Below, in pieces: positions 1 to 5,357 of a stretch of 10,882 nt of DNA. Under the pieces are notes generated by a model. The model saw nothing but the letters and a program-made list of their open reading frames with translations, ran no database searches and had not been told where the DNA came from. Position 1 is the first letter of the stretch. Every line of letters begins with the position of its first letter. The DNA is from Candidatus Bipolaricaulota bacterium (GTDB lineage Bacteria > Bipolaricaulota > Bipolaricaulia > UBA7950 > UBA9294), in NCBI GenBank assembly GCA_030612175.1, contig JAUWOJ010000030.1, positions 1 to 10,882 of the forward strand, given 5' to 3'. The translations under genes were made by a program, and so were the position numbers.

Positions 1-612
1 ATCCCCGTTGGAGGAACAATATTCCTCATATGGTTCCTGTACGACTTGATCGATGGATTGGTGGGAAAAGCAACGCCCTTTGGTAAGACAGTAGAAAGAG
101 TGCTTGGCCAATGGATTCCTGGGATGGGAATCTATATGACACTAATCCTCATCCTGATCATAGGATTTATCATGCGCAACTTCTTTGGTCGTTATCTTTA
201 CTACTACCTGGAAAGAATCGTCTTCTCGATTCCTGGTGTGCGCAAGATGTATTTCACATTGAAACAGTTTAGTTCCGCGTTGCTCACGCGCGACACTGGT
301 TCTTTCAAGCAGGTAGTTATATTCGAGTACCCAAAAGAAGGGATAAATATTGTTGGCTTGATCACCAATGAGAATCCCGGGAAATTACAGCAGGCAACGG
401 ACGAGGAGTGCGCAATAGTCTATGCTCCAACCGCGCCCAATCCTCTTTCTGGGATGATGTTGATCATTCCCAAAAGCAAACTTACCTACGTTGATATCCC
501 TGTAGATGATGCACTTTCAATGATTCTTTCTAGTGGATCGGTCTTACCGGACAGCGTGCTAGAAACAGAACCTAAGCCCCGTCCCCGTTTTCATCCATTT
601 CGGCATCATTAG
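1..612 (+). CDS. DUF502 family membrane protein (5' end missing)
   Basis: The reading frame is open from the first base, so the true start lies upstream; 203 residues are visible. The visible part begins inside a hydrophobic segment (residues 1-14), then a short loop, then a second membrane segment around residues 47-66 (MGIYMTLILILIIGF), followed by a soluble domain with EYPKEG and an IVGLITNE strand, and a basic His/Pro/Arg-rich tail. This order (two N-terminal membrane helices, RNFFGR, IPGVRKMYFTLKQ, then the EYP motif) is that of the DUF502 family, inner-membrane proteins of unknown biochemical role. A TTG at 46 is in frame but lies after conserved residues such as LIDGL's upstream helix, so it is not the start. 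The stop at 610-612 is followed directly by the accD ribosome site, suggesting co-transcription with accD. Confidence 0.85.
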   Translation: MPVGGTIFLIWFLYDLIDGLVGKATPFGKTVERVLGQWIPGMGIYMTLILILIIGFIMRNFFGRYLYYYLERIVFSIPGVRKMYFTLKQFSSALLTRDTGSFKQVVIFEYPKEGINIVGLITNENPGKLQQATDEECAIVYAPTAPNPLSGMMLIIPKSKLTYVDIPVDDALSMILSSGSVLPDSVLETEPKPRPRFHPFRHH

Positions 613-623
613 GTGGTAATTGT

Positions 624-1463
624 ATGGCAATCTTCAAAGACAAGCACTACTTACGAGTCAAGCTAGACAAGGAAACGGATGAAAGCCTGTGGATGCAGTG
701 CAAGTCCTGTGGCGAGCTTGTATTTAAGCGGAGGGTGCGCGAAAACAATAACATATGTCCCTACTGTGGTGAGTACTTCTTTCTTACAGCACGGGAGCGC
801 ATTGAATCGCTGATCGACGAAGGGAGCTTCACTGACATCTCTAAGCCGATTATGGCTGCTGATCCTCTCTTGTTCCAAGATACAAAGCCTTATTCACAAC
901 GAATTGAGGACGCACAGGAGAAAACAGGGCTTGCGGATGCCATTATCATCGGAAGTGTCGTCATCTCTGGAATCGCTGTAGTAGTAGGGGTAATGGACTT
1001 CCGTTTCATTGGGGGGAGCATGGGTTCAGTAATGGGCGAACAGATTTGCCATGGAATGGAAGAGGCAATCCGTAACCAGTGCCCATTTATCCTTGTCTCT
1101 TCATCTGGAGGAGCACGAATCCAGGAAGGTATCTTGTCGCTTATGCAGATGGCGAAGACATCTGTGGTGCGCGCTCGACTTGCCGAACAACGCCTTCCAT
1201 TTATCTCTGTGATGACATACCCCACAACTGCGGGCGTACAGGCCTCAATTGCCAGCCTGGGAGACGTGATAATTGCTGAGAAAGGCGCAATGATTGGGTT
1301 TGCTGGGCGACGGGTAATCAAGGGCACCATCGCCGAGGAACTTCCGCCCAATTATCAGACCGATAGCTTTGCCCTTGAGCATGGCAGTATTGACCGTGTT
1401 GCAAATCGTGAGCATCTACGCGAGGAATTGAGCAATGTTCTTCGGTTTTTTGTGAGGCAATAA
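624..1463 (+). CDS. accD: Acetyl-CoA carboxylase carboxyltransferase subunit beta
   Basis: The product is the beta half of the acetyl-CoA carboxylase carboxyltransferase, which with AccA moves the carboxyl group from carboxy-biotin to acetyl-CoA, making malonyl-CoA in the cytoplasm. At 279 residues it has normal length. The N-terminal zinc ribbon is intact: C26-x2-C29 and C45-x2-C48. The crotonase-like fold follows with GGSMGSVMGE (130-139), SSGGARIQEG (160-169), PTTAGVQASIASLGD (200-214) and FAGRRVI (226-232). The usual TTGGV is TTAGV here, a mild change. The ATG at 624 is preceded by AGGTGG (611-616) at 7-base spacing. Its stop TAA shares one base with the accA start (TAATG), which implies translational coupling and equal output of the two subunits. 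Genes for the biotin carrier and biotin carboxylase are not in the window. Confidence 0.97.
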   Translation: MAIFKDKHYLRVKLDKETDESLWMQCKSCGELVFKRRVRENNNICPYCGEYFFLTARERIESLIDEGSFTDISKPIMAADPLLFQDTKPYSQRIEDAQEKTGLADAIIIGSVVISGIAVVVGVMDFRFIGGSMGSVMGEQICHGMEEAIRNQCPFILVSSSGGARIQEGILSLMQMAKTSVVRARLAEQRLPFISVMTYPTTAGVQASIASLGDVIIAEKGAMIGFAGRRVIKGTIAEELPPNYQTDSFALEHGSIDRVANREHLREELSNVLRFFVRQ

Positions 1464-2419
1464 TGGCTGAGAAGAGAGCTATCGAACTCCTGGAAACGAA
1501 GATACAGGAATTGCGTGAACTGAACAAGATGGAAGAAATCGATATGTCCAGCGAGATTGTCCTCTTGGAAAAGAAACTCGACGCGCTAAAAATCAATACA
1601 TATAGCAACTTAAGCGATTGGGAACGCGTAAAGATTGCCCGCCATCCCGAGCGACCCTACGCGCTTGATTACATAGACAAGGCGTTTGCTGATTTCTATG
1701 AGCTTCATGGTGATCGGATCAGCGGAGATGATCGTGCGCTTCTCGTAGGATTGGCTCAACTACAGGGCAAGCCGGTGGTTCTCTTGGCCCAGCAAAAAGG
1801 GCATTCCACAGAGGAGAATAAACAGCGATACTTTGGAATGCCGCGGCCACAAGGATATCGGAAGGCAAAACGGATAATGGCGCTTGCCGAGCGGTTCTCT
1901 TTTCCTCTAATCAGCCTAATTGACACACCCGGAGCCTATCCAGGACTAGAAGCGGAGGAATTTAATATTGGCGGAGCAATTGCGAACAACCTTCTTGCAA
2001 TGGCGGAGCTGCAAACTCCAACGATTGCGGTGATAATTGGTGAGGGGGGATCAGGTGGCGCGTTAGCGGTGGGTGTTGCCGATCGCGTACTCATGTTAGA
2101 GAACGCAACCTACTCTGTGATCAGCCCTGAAGGAGCATCCGTGGTTCTATGGAAAGACAAAGGGAAAACCAAACAGGCGGCAAACGCACTTAATCTTACC
2201 GCGGAACACCTGCTCAAACTAGAGGTGATCGATGAAGTGATTCCGGAACCATTGGGCGGCGCGCATAAGGACCCCCAGAAGACAATCGCTTCTTTTAAAG
2301 AGGTCCTCACGCGACATTTTACCGAGGTTTGTGACACCCCGCCAGAAGAACTGCTCTCTGCTCGCTACAAGCGATACCGCTCCATTGGTTGCTACCGCAC
2401 CTTGAGTGATCATCGCTAA
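1463..2419 (+). CDS. accA: Acetyl-CoA carboxylase carboxyltransferase subunit alpha
   Basis: The product is the alpha half of the carboxyltransferase and pairs with AccD in an alpha2beta2 complex that makes malonyl-CoA for fatty-acid synthesis. It is 318 residues, the usual length. An N-terminal coiled-coil-like stretch (about 1-45, rich in Glu/Lys/Leu) precedes the catalytic domain. Family motifs are easy to see: RPYALDYI (64-71), FYELHGDR (78-85), FGMPRPQGYRKA (124-135), DTPGAYPG (154-161), GEGGSGGALAVGV (193-205), YSVISPEGAS (217-226), LWKDKGK (229-235) and EPLGGAH (262-268). The start ATG overlaps the accD stop by one base, with GTGAGG (1452-1457) upstream. The stop at 2417-2419 is followed by a 140-base gap before the aldolase, so transcription may or may not continue. 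Confidence 0.97.
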   Translation: MAEKRAIELLETKIQELRELNKMEEIDMSSEIVLLEKKLDALKINTYSNLSDWERVKIARHPERPYALDYIDKAFADFYELHGDRISGDDRALLVGLAQLQGKPVVLLAQQKGHSTEENKQRYFGMPRPQGYRKAKRIMALAERFSFPLISLIDTPGAYPGLEAEEFNIGGAIANNLLAMAELQTPTIAVIIGEGGSGGALAVGVADRVLMLENATYSVISPEGASVVLWKDKGKTKQAANALNLTAEHLLKLEVIDEVIPEPLGGAHKDPQKTIASFKEVLTRHFTEVCDTPPEELLSARYKRYRSIGCYRTLSDHR

Positions 2420-2461
2420 GAGTCGTTCACTGGCTACGTACGTTAATACTAGGGCTCGACA

Positions 2462-2500
2462 ATGAGAACAAGGTACCATTTCGGGTGGTCCTTGTCTCAT
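2462..2500 (+). other. Imperfect inverted repeat between accA and the aldolase gene
   Basis: Bases 2462-2477 and 2487-2500 can pair: ATGAGA with TCTCAT, CAAGG with CCTTG, ACC with GGT, giving 14 base pairs with single-base bulges at A2468 and T2474 and a 9-base loop. No T-run follows (the next bases are ATATCTCC), so it is not a classical rho-independent terminator. It could be an attenuator, an RNA processing or stability element between accDA and the glycolytic pair, or a protein-binding site. The rest of the 2420-2559 spacer shows a short ACGTACGT palindrome after accA but no convincing promoter. Confidence 0.45.
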
Positions 2501-2559
2501 ATCTCCTTTGAATGAAGAGAATAACAGGGACATAAGCTTATACCTAGGGGTTGAAACAG

Positions 2560-3558
2560 ATGGCATTCTTTAATGGAGAAGATCTGCGGCAGGTCTACAA
2601 GAAGGCACAGGCAGAGGGATATGGTCTGATGGCCAGTAATATTGCCGAAACCAATGTGCTTATTGGCCTGCTTGAAGGATACGCCAAGCGGTGTTCTGAT
2701 CTTGTTATCCAGGTCAGCCCGGGAGCTGCTGCCTTTGCCGGCGGTGGAAATCGAACTACCGGACTAACAATACTCTCTTACACAGTCAAACAGCTTGCGA
2801 AATATTACCCAATCGGGGTTTCCCTAAACCTTGACCATTTTACGGTCAATGATATGCCCCTAATTAAGCAGGCAATAGATGACTCGCTCGTTTCGTCGAT
2901 CATGATCGACGCGTCCAGAGAGTCCTTTGAAGAAAACGTTCGCATCAGTCGTCAAGTCGTTCAGATGGCTAGAGGGAGCGGGATCCTAATCGAGGCAGAA
3001 TTGGGAAAGATCAAGGGCGTAGAGGACGAGATCGCCTCTGACGAAGCATTCTATACCGATCCTGAGGAAACGGTCGAATTCATCAAGCGAACAGAGGCAG
3101 ACCTTCTTGCCATCTCTATTGGAACACAGCATGGTGTTTCAAAAGGACACGACGTGGTTCTGCAGATGGATATTGCTAAGAGAATTCATGAGCGACTAGA
3201 AGAAGATGGCCTTCTGATTCCTCTTGTCCTTCATGGTACATCCGGGCTGCTTGCCCGGCAAATCCAAGCGATTACTCACTGTGGCATATGTAAGCTGAAT
3301 AAGGATACACGTTACCAATACGAGTACGCGCGGACAGCTCACGATTTCTATTGCACTCATACGTCCTCTATTGTTCCGCCTTCCGGGGTAGGAGACAATT
3401 CTAGCGGGCTCTTTTCGGAGAGCAACTGGACACCTAATAAATCCGATTTTGATCCGCGAGAGGTAGGCAAGTTGGTGCGCGCCAAAATCATGGAAACGGC
3501 AATAGAGCTGATTGATCAAGCAGGAAGTGCTAACCATACGCTCTTAGGAGAAGATTAA
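2560..3558 (+). CDS. fba: Class II (zinc) fructose-bisphosphate aldolase, divergent
   Basis: The likely role is reversible splitting of fructose-1,6-bisphosphate to dihydroxyacetone phosphate and glyceraldehyde-3-phosphate, using a divalent metal. From ATG 2560 the protein is 332 residues. Metal and catalytic residues can be placed by motif: LNLDH (D92 catalytic, H93 metal), EAELG (E147), GTQHG (H191) and LVLHG (H225). IQVSPGAAAFAGG (50-62) and the C-terminal FDPRE...SAN pattern (297-325) resemble the longer class IIA enzymes. Two substrate-loop motifs are altered: the usual HGGSG is HGTSG (225-229) and the usual NIDTD is NKDTR (247-251), so substrate preference could differ; another ketose-bisphosphate is the alternative. 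ATG 2560 is preferred over TTG 2551 because AGGGG (2546-2550) sits 9 bases before it. The pfk gene follows after one base. Confidence 0.88.
   Translation: MAFFNGEDLRQVYKKAQAEGYGLMASNIAETNVLIGLLEGYAKRCSDLVIQVSPGAAAFAGGGNRTTGLTILSYTVKQLAKYYPIGVSLNLDHFTVNDMPLIKQAIDDSLVSSIMIDASRESFEENVRISRQVVQMARGSGILIEAELGKIKGVEDEIASDEAFYTDPEETVEFIKRTEADLLAISIGTQHGVSKGHDVVLQMDIAKRIHERLEEDGLLIPLVLHGTSGLLARQIQAITHCGICKLNKDTRYQYEYARTAHDFYCTHTSSIVPPSGVGDNSSGLFSESNWTPNKSDFDPREVGKLVRAKIMETAIELIDQAGSANHTLLGED
2894..2911. repeat. Perfect 18-base palindrome inside the aldolase gene
   Basis: Bases 2894-2911 read CGTCGATCATGATCGACG, identical to their own reverse complement. It lies in the codons for the SSIMIDA stretch just after the catalytic D92-H93 region and contains two GATC sites. 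The protein motif is family-conserved, so codon choice could produce the palindrome by chance; no function is shown. Confidence 0.6.
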
Positions 3559-3559
3559 T

Positions 3560-4588
3560 ATGCAACGAGTAGGAATTCTGACGGGTGGAGGAGACTCACC
3601 AGGGATCAACGCTGCAATTCGCTCAATAGTACGCTTTGGCTACAGGCACAACATCGCAGCGATTGGATTCCTTGAAGGGTGGAAAGGGGTGATGGAGAAC
3701 CTTAGCCGTCCTCTCGGGCCTGAAAACGTTTCGGGGATTCTACACATCGGTGGAACGATCTTAGGGAGTTCACGCACAAACCCGTTCAAGAATGAACAGG
3801 GAGTAGATAGGATCACAAAAACACTGGAACAGAACGCGATCGATTTCCTAGTAGCAATTGGTGGTGACGATACCCTGAGCGTAGCCCATAAACTTGCTAG
3901 CTATGGAATCCAAGCAATTGGAATTCCACAGACAATTGATAACGATATTGCCCTAACTGACTACTGTATTGGTTTTTCGTCGGCCCTAGGCGTGATAACC
4001 GATGCTCTAGACCGACTGCACACCACCGCATTTTCCCATCACCGTATCCTCATCCTTGAAGTAATGGGACGAGACGCCGGCTGGTTAAGCCTAATGGGGG
4101 GGGTTGCCGGCGGAGCTGACATTATTCTTATCCCCGAACAAGATTTCAGTGTTGCCGCAGTACACCGTCAAATTCTCAACCGCCAGGCACGAAAGAAACA
4201 CTTTAGCATTATCATCATTGCCGAAGGAGCAAAGCCGGAGAAATTGGAAAGCCAAGTAGTAAATGAGGCTGAGATTGATGCGTTCGGGCATGTTCGCTTG
4301 GGTGGAGTAGGGCAATATGTGGCCAACCAGCTGGCAGACAAGATGCGGATTCCGGTAAGGGTCACCAATCTCGCCTACTTGCAACGAGGCGGGCGCCCTT
4401 CCCCGTCTGACCGCATACTTGCCACTCGCTTTGGAGCTGCCGCGATTGAATTTGCCCTAGAACGAAGATTCGATGTGATGACCGCTATACAGGGCACTAC
4501 AATCAAAGCGGTGAGCCTCGCGGAAGCGCTGGGAAAGCAACGACATATAGATCCAGGATTGCTTTACCTGGTGAATCTATTTGAGTGA
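3560..4588 (+). CDS. pfkA: 6-phosphofructokinase, with pyrophosphate-type residue at position 104
   Basis: The product phosphorylates fructose-6-phosphate to fructose-1,6-bisphosphate in glycolysis. It has 342 residues and the numbering happens to match the E. coli enzyme. Motifs: TGGGDSPGINA (8-18), GGTILGSSR (64-72), GGDDT (101-105), PQTIDND (123-129, catalytic D127), SHHR (159-162), EVMGRDAGW (167-175, R171), AEGA (221-224) and YLQRGGRPS (273-281). ATP-dependent enzymes have Gly at 104 and Gly at 124; pyrophosphate-dependent ones typically have Asp 104 and Lys 124. Here 104 is Asp and 124 is Gln, so use of pyrophosphate, possibly reversible, is more likely than ATP, but the donor is inferred. 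The ATG is preceded by TAGGAG (3545-3550) at 9-base spacing and one base separates it from the aldolase stop, so the two are surely one transcript. Confidence 0.93.
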   Translation: MQRVGILTGGGDSPGINAAIRSIVRFGYRHNIAAIGFLEGWKGVMENLSRPLGPENVSGILHIGGTILGSSRTNPFKNEQGVDRITKTLEQNAIDFLVAIGGDDTLSVAHKLASYGIQAIGIPQTIDNDIALTDYCIGFSSALGVITDALDRLHTTAFSHHRILILEVMGRDAGWLSLMGGVAGGADIILIPEQDFSVAAVHRQILNRQARKKHFSIIIIAEGAKPEKLESQVVNEAEIDAFGHVRLGGVGQYVANQLADKMRIPVRVTNLAYLQRGGRPSPSDRILATRFGAAAIEFALERRFDVMTAIQGTTIKAVSLAEALGKQRHIDPGLLYLVNLFE

Positions 4589-4627
4589 TTCCTTCAATTA
4601 GCCAATTTCAGTCGTCAGAAAGAAAGA

Positions 4628-4661
4628 CAGTTCTCAGTTCTCAGTTCTCAGTTCTCAGTTC
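4628..4661. repeat. Tandem heptamer CAGTTCT, about 4.9 copies
   Basis: Units begin at 4628, 4635, 4642, 4649 and 4656. The first four are exact and the fifth stops matching at its last base (G at 4662). Two further exact units occur at 4717-4730. Confidence 0.95.
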
Positions 4662-4673
4662 GCCCTTTCTTGC

Positions 4674-4716
4674 TTAACCAATTGAACGAATCAAACCAAT
4701 CAACTATTTGACCAAT
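4674..4716. repeat. Degenerate 9-base tandem block ending in AAT
   Basis: The block parses end to end as TTAACCAAT (4674-4682), TGAACGAAT (4683-4691), CAAACCAAT (4692-4700), a short CAACTAT (4701-4707) and TTGACCAAT (4708-4716). Read on the minus strand the 9-base units follow the pattern ATTNGTNNN. The next base starts the second CAGTTCT block with no gap. Confidence 0.7.
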
Positions 4717-4730
4717 CAGTTCTCAGTTCT
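4717..4730. repeat. Second CAGTTCT block, two exact copies
   Basis: Units at 4717-4723 and 4724-4730 are identical to those of the 4628-4661 block and directly follow the 9-base block. Confidence 0.9.
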
Positions 4731-4741
4731 AACTTTCTGGC

Positions 4742-4797
4742 CTTTCACCCATTACTCATCACGCATCACCGTTTTTCGCTTCTCGTCTCCCGGCTAT
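4742..4797. repeat. Degenerate heptamer block in constant phase
   Basis: Eight consecutive 7-base words keep one register: CTTTCAC, CCATTAC, TCATCAC, GCATCAC, then CGTTTTT, CGCTTCT, CGTCTCC and CGGCTAT. The first four share a terminal CAC or TAC, the last four a leading CG. The two halves look like two word families joined without a phase break. Confidence 0.65.
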
Positions 4798-4803
4798 GTT
4801 TTC

Positions 4804-4830
4804 AACTCAACGAACTCAACGAACCCAACA
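4804..4830. repeat. 9-base tandem AACTCAACG, three copies
   Basis: AACTCAACG occurs at 4804-4812 and 4813-4821, followed by the variant AACCCAACA at 4822-4830. Related words (CTCATCA, CCACTCA) continue to about 4846 and so run into the stop codon and last codons of mobB. Confidence 0.85.
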
Positions 4831-4836
4831 GACTCA

Positions 4837-5352
4837 TCACCACTCATTGTTTTCCTGCGAAAACATCTCGAGAAGAAAATCAGCAACCTCCTCCGGTTTG
4901 TGAGGAGAAAGGATTGTAACTCCATCGGGAACAACAATACATTTGTCAGTGACAACAGCCACAATGTCGATCTCGCCAGCAAGTGGCTCTGCTCTGGTTG
5001 TGCTTGTTTGGCGATATACCTCTATCTTGGGAAACGGCCCATGTTTGAAGCCTTCAACAAGCACAATATCATACTCGGAGAACAACCTTCTAATCATTAG
5101 ATCGATCTGTTCATCAGTGTTATTGTCCCAAAACAAAGCACAAGACGATCCACTTATCGCAAGACTACTCTCTGCTCCGGCTTGGCGATGCCAGTAGGTA
5201 TCCTTTCCCTGCTTGTCAACATCCATTTCACTTGAGATGTGCTTCACTGTTCCCACGCGCAAGCCTCGCTCTACTAAGATGGGTATCAACCGCTTCAACA
5301 GTGTGGTCTTCCCGCTTTCGTGATGTCCGACAAATGAAACAATATGCTGCAT
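4837..5352 (-). CDS. mobB: Molybdopterin-guanine dinucleotide biosynthesis adaptor, MobB
   Basis: MobB is a small GTP-binding protein that assists MobA in attaching GMP to molybdopterin. From ATG 5352 it has 171 residues. It shows a Walker A loop GHHESGKTTLL near the N-terminus, then GTVKH, DKQGKDTYWHRQAG, the Walker B-like DIVLVEGFK and PKIEVYR, all in MobB order. ATG 5352 is chosen because AGGTGA, which contains the upstream gene's stop codon, lies 5 bases before it. A GTG at 5361 overlapping that stop (GTGA) is the alternative start and adds three residues. It follows the aldehyde oxidoreductase gene almost without gap, so the two are one transcript and both concern the pterin cofactor. 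The extreme 3' end lies inside the repeat-rich spacer. Confidence 0.92.
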   Translation of the reverse strand: MQHIVSFVGHHESGKTTLLKRLIPILVERGLRVGTVKHISSEMDVDKQGKDTYWHRQAGAESSLAISGSSCALFWDNNTDEQIDLMIRRLFSEYDIVLVEGFKHGPFPKIEVYRQTSTTRAEPLAGEIDIVAVVTDKCIVVPDGVTILSPHKPEEVADFLLEMFSQENNEW

Positions 5353-5357
5353 TGAGA

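Larger units (their letters stand above)
4589..4836. other. Repeat-filled spacer between convergent pfk and mobB
   Basis: No supported gene lies here; the two flanking genes point toward each other. From about 4628 to 4830 the spacer is made of short tandem units in consecutive blocks (7-base, 9-base, 7-base, 7-base, 9-base), listed separately. No stem followed by a T-run is visible for either gene. A short inverted pair, AAGAAAG (4620-4626) and CTTTCTT (4665-4671), flanks the first repeat block and could form a loose stem. Confidence 0.75.

Noticed and set aside
890..1351. Minus-strand 153-codon open frame inside accD
   Set aside because: It lies wholly within accD on the opposite strand, with no ribosome site or family features; a shadow frame.
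2462..2510. Rho-independent terminator after accA
   Set aside because: The stem is bulged and not followed by a T-run, so it is reported only as an inverted repeat.
2551..2559. TTG start for the aldolase
   Set aside because: The TTG directly abuts the AGGGG site; ATG 2560 has proper spacing and matches family N-termini.
2219..2566. Minus-strand 115-codon frame across the accA end and the spacer
   Set aside because: It overlaps accA and runs through the hairpin; no recognisable motif and composition typical of a shadow frame.
4618..4671. Long hairpin formed by GAAAGAAAG and CCCTTTCTT around the heptamers
   Set aside because: Only about 7 A/T-rich pairs around a nearly 40-base loop; too weak to call a terminator.
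4628..4730. CRISPR-like array
   Set aside because: Units are 7-9 bases in direct contact, with no spacers of constant length and no cas genes near.
4708..5100. Plus-strand 130-codon open frame across the repeats and mobB
   Set aside because: It is opposite the clear mobB gene, composed in part of translated repeats, and has no recognisable domain.
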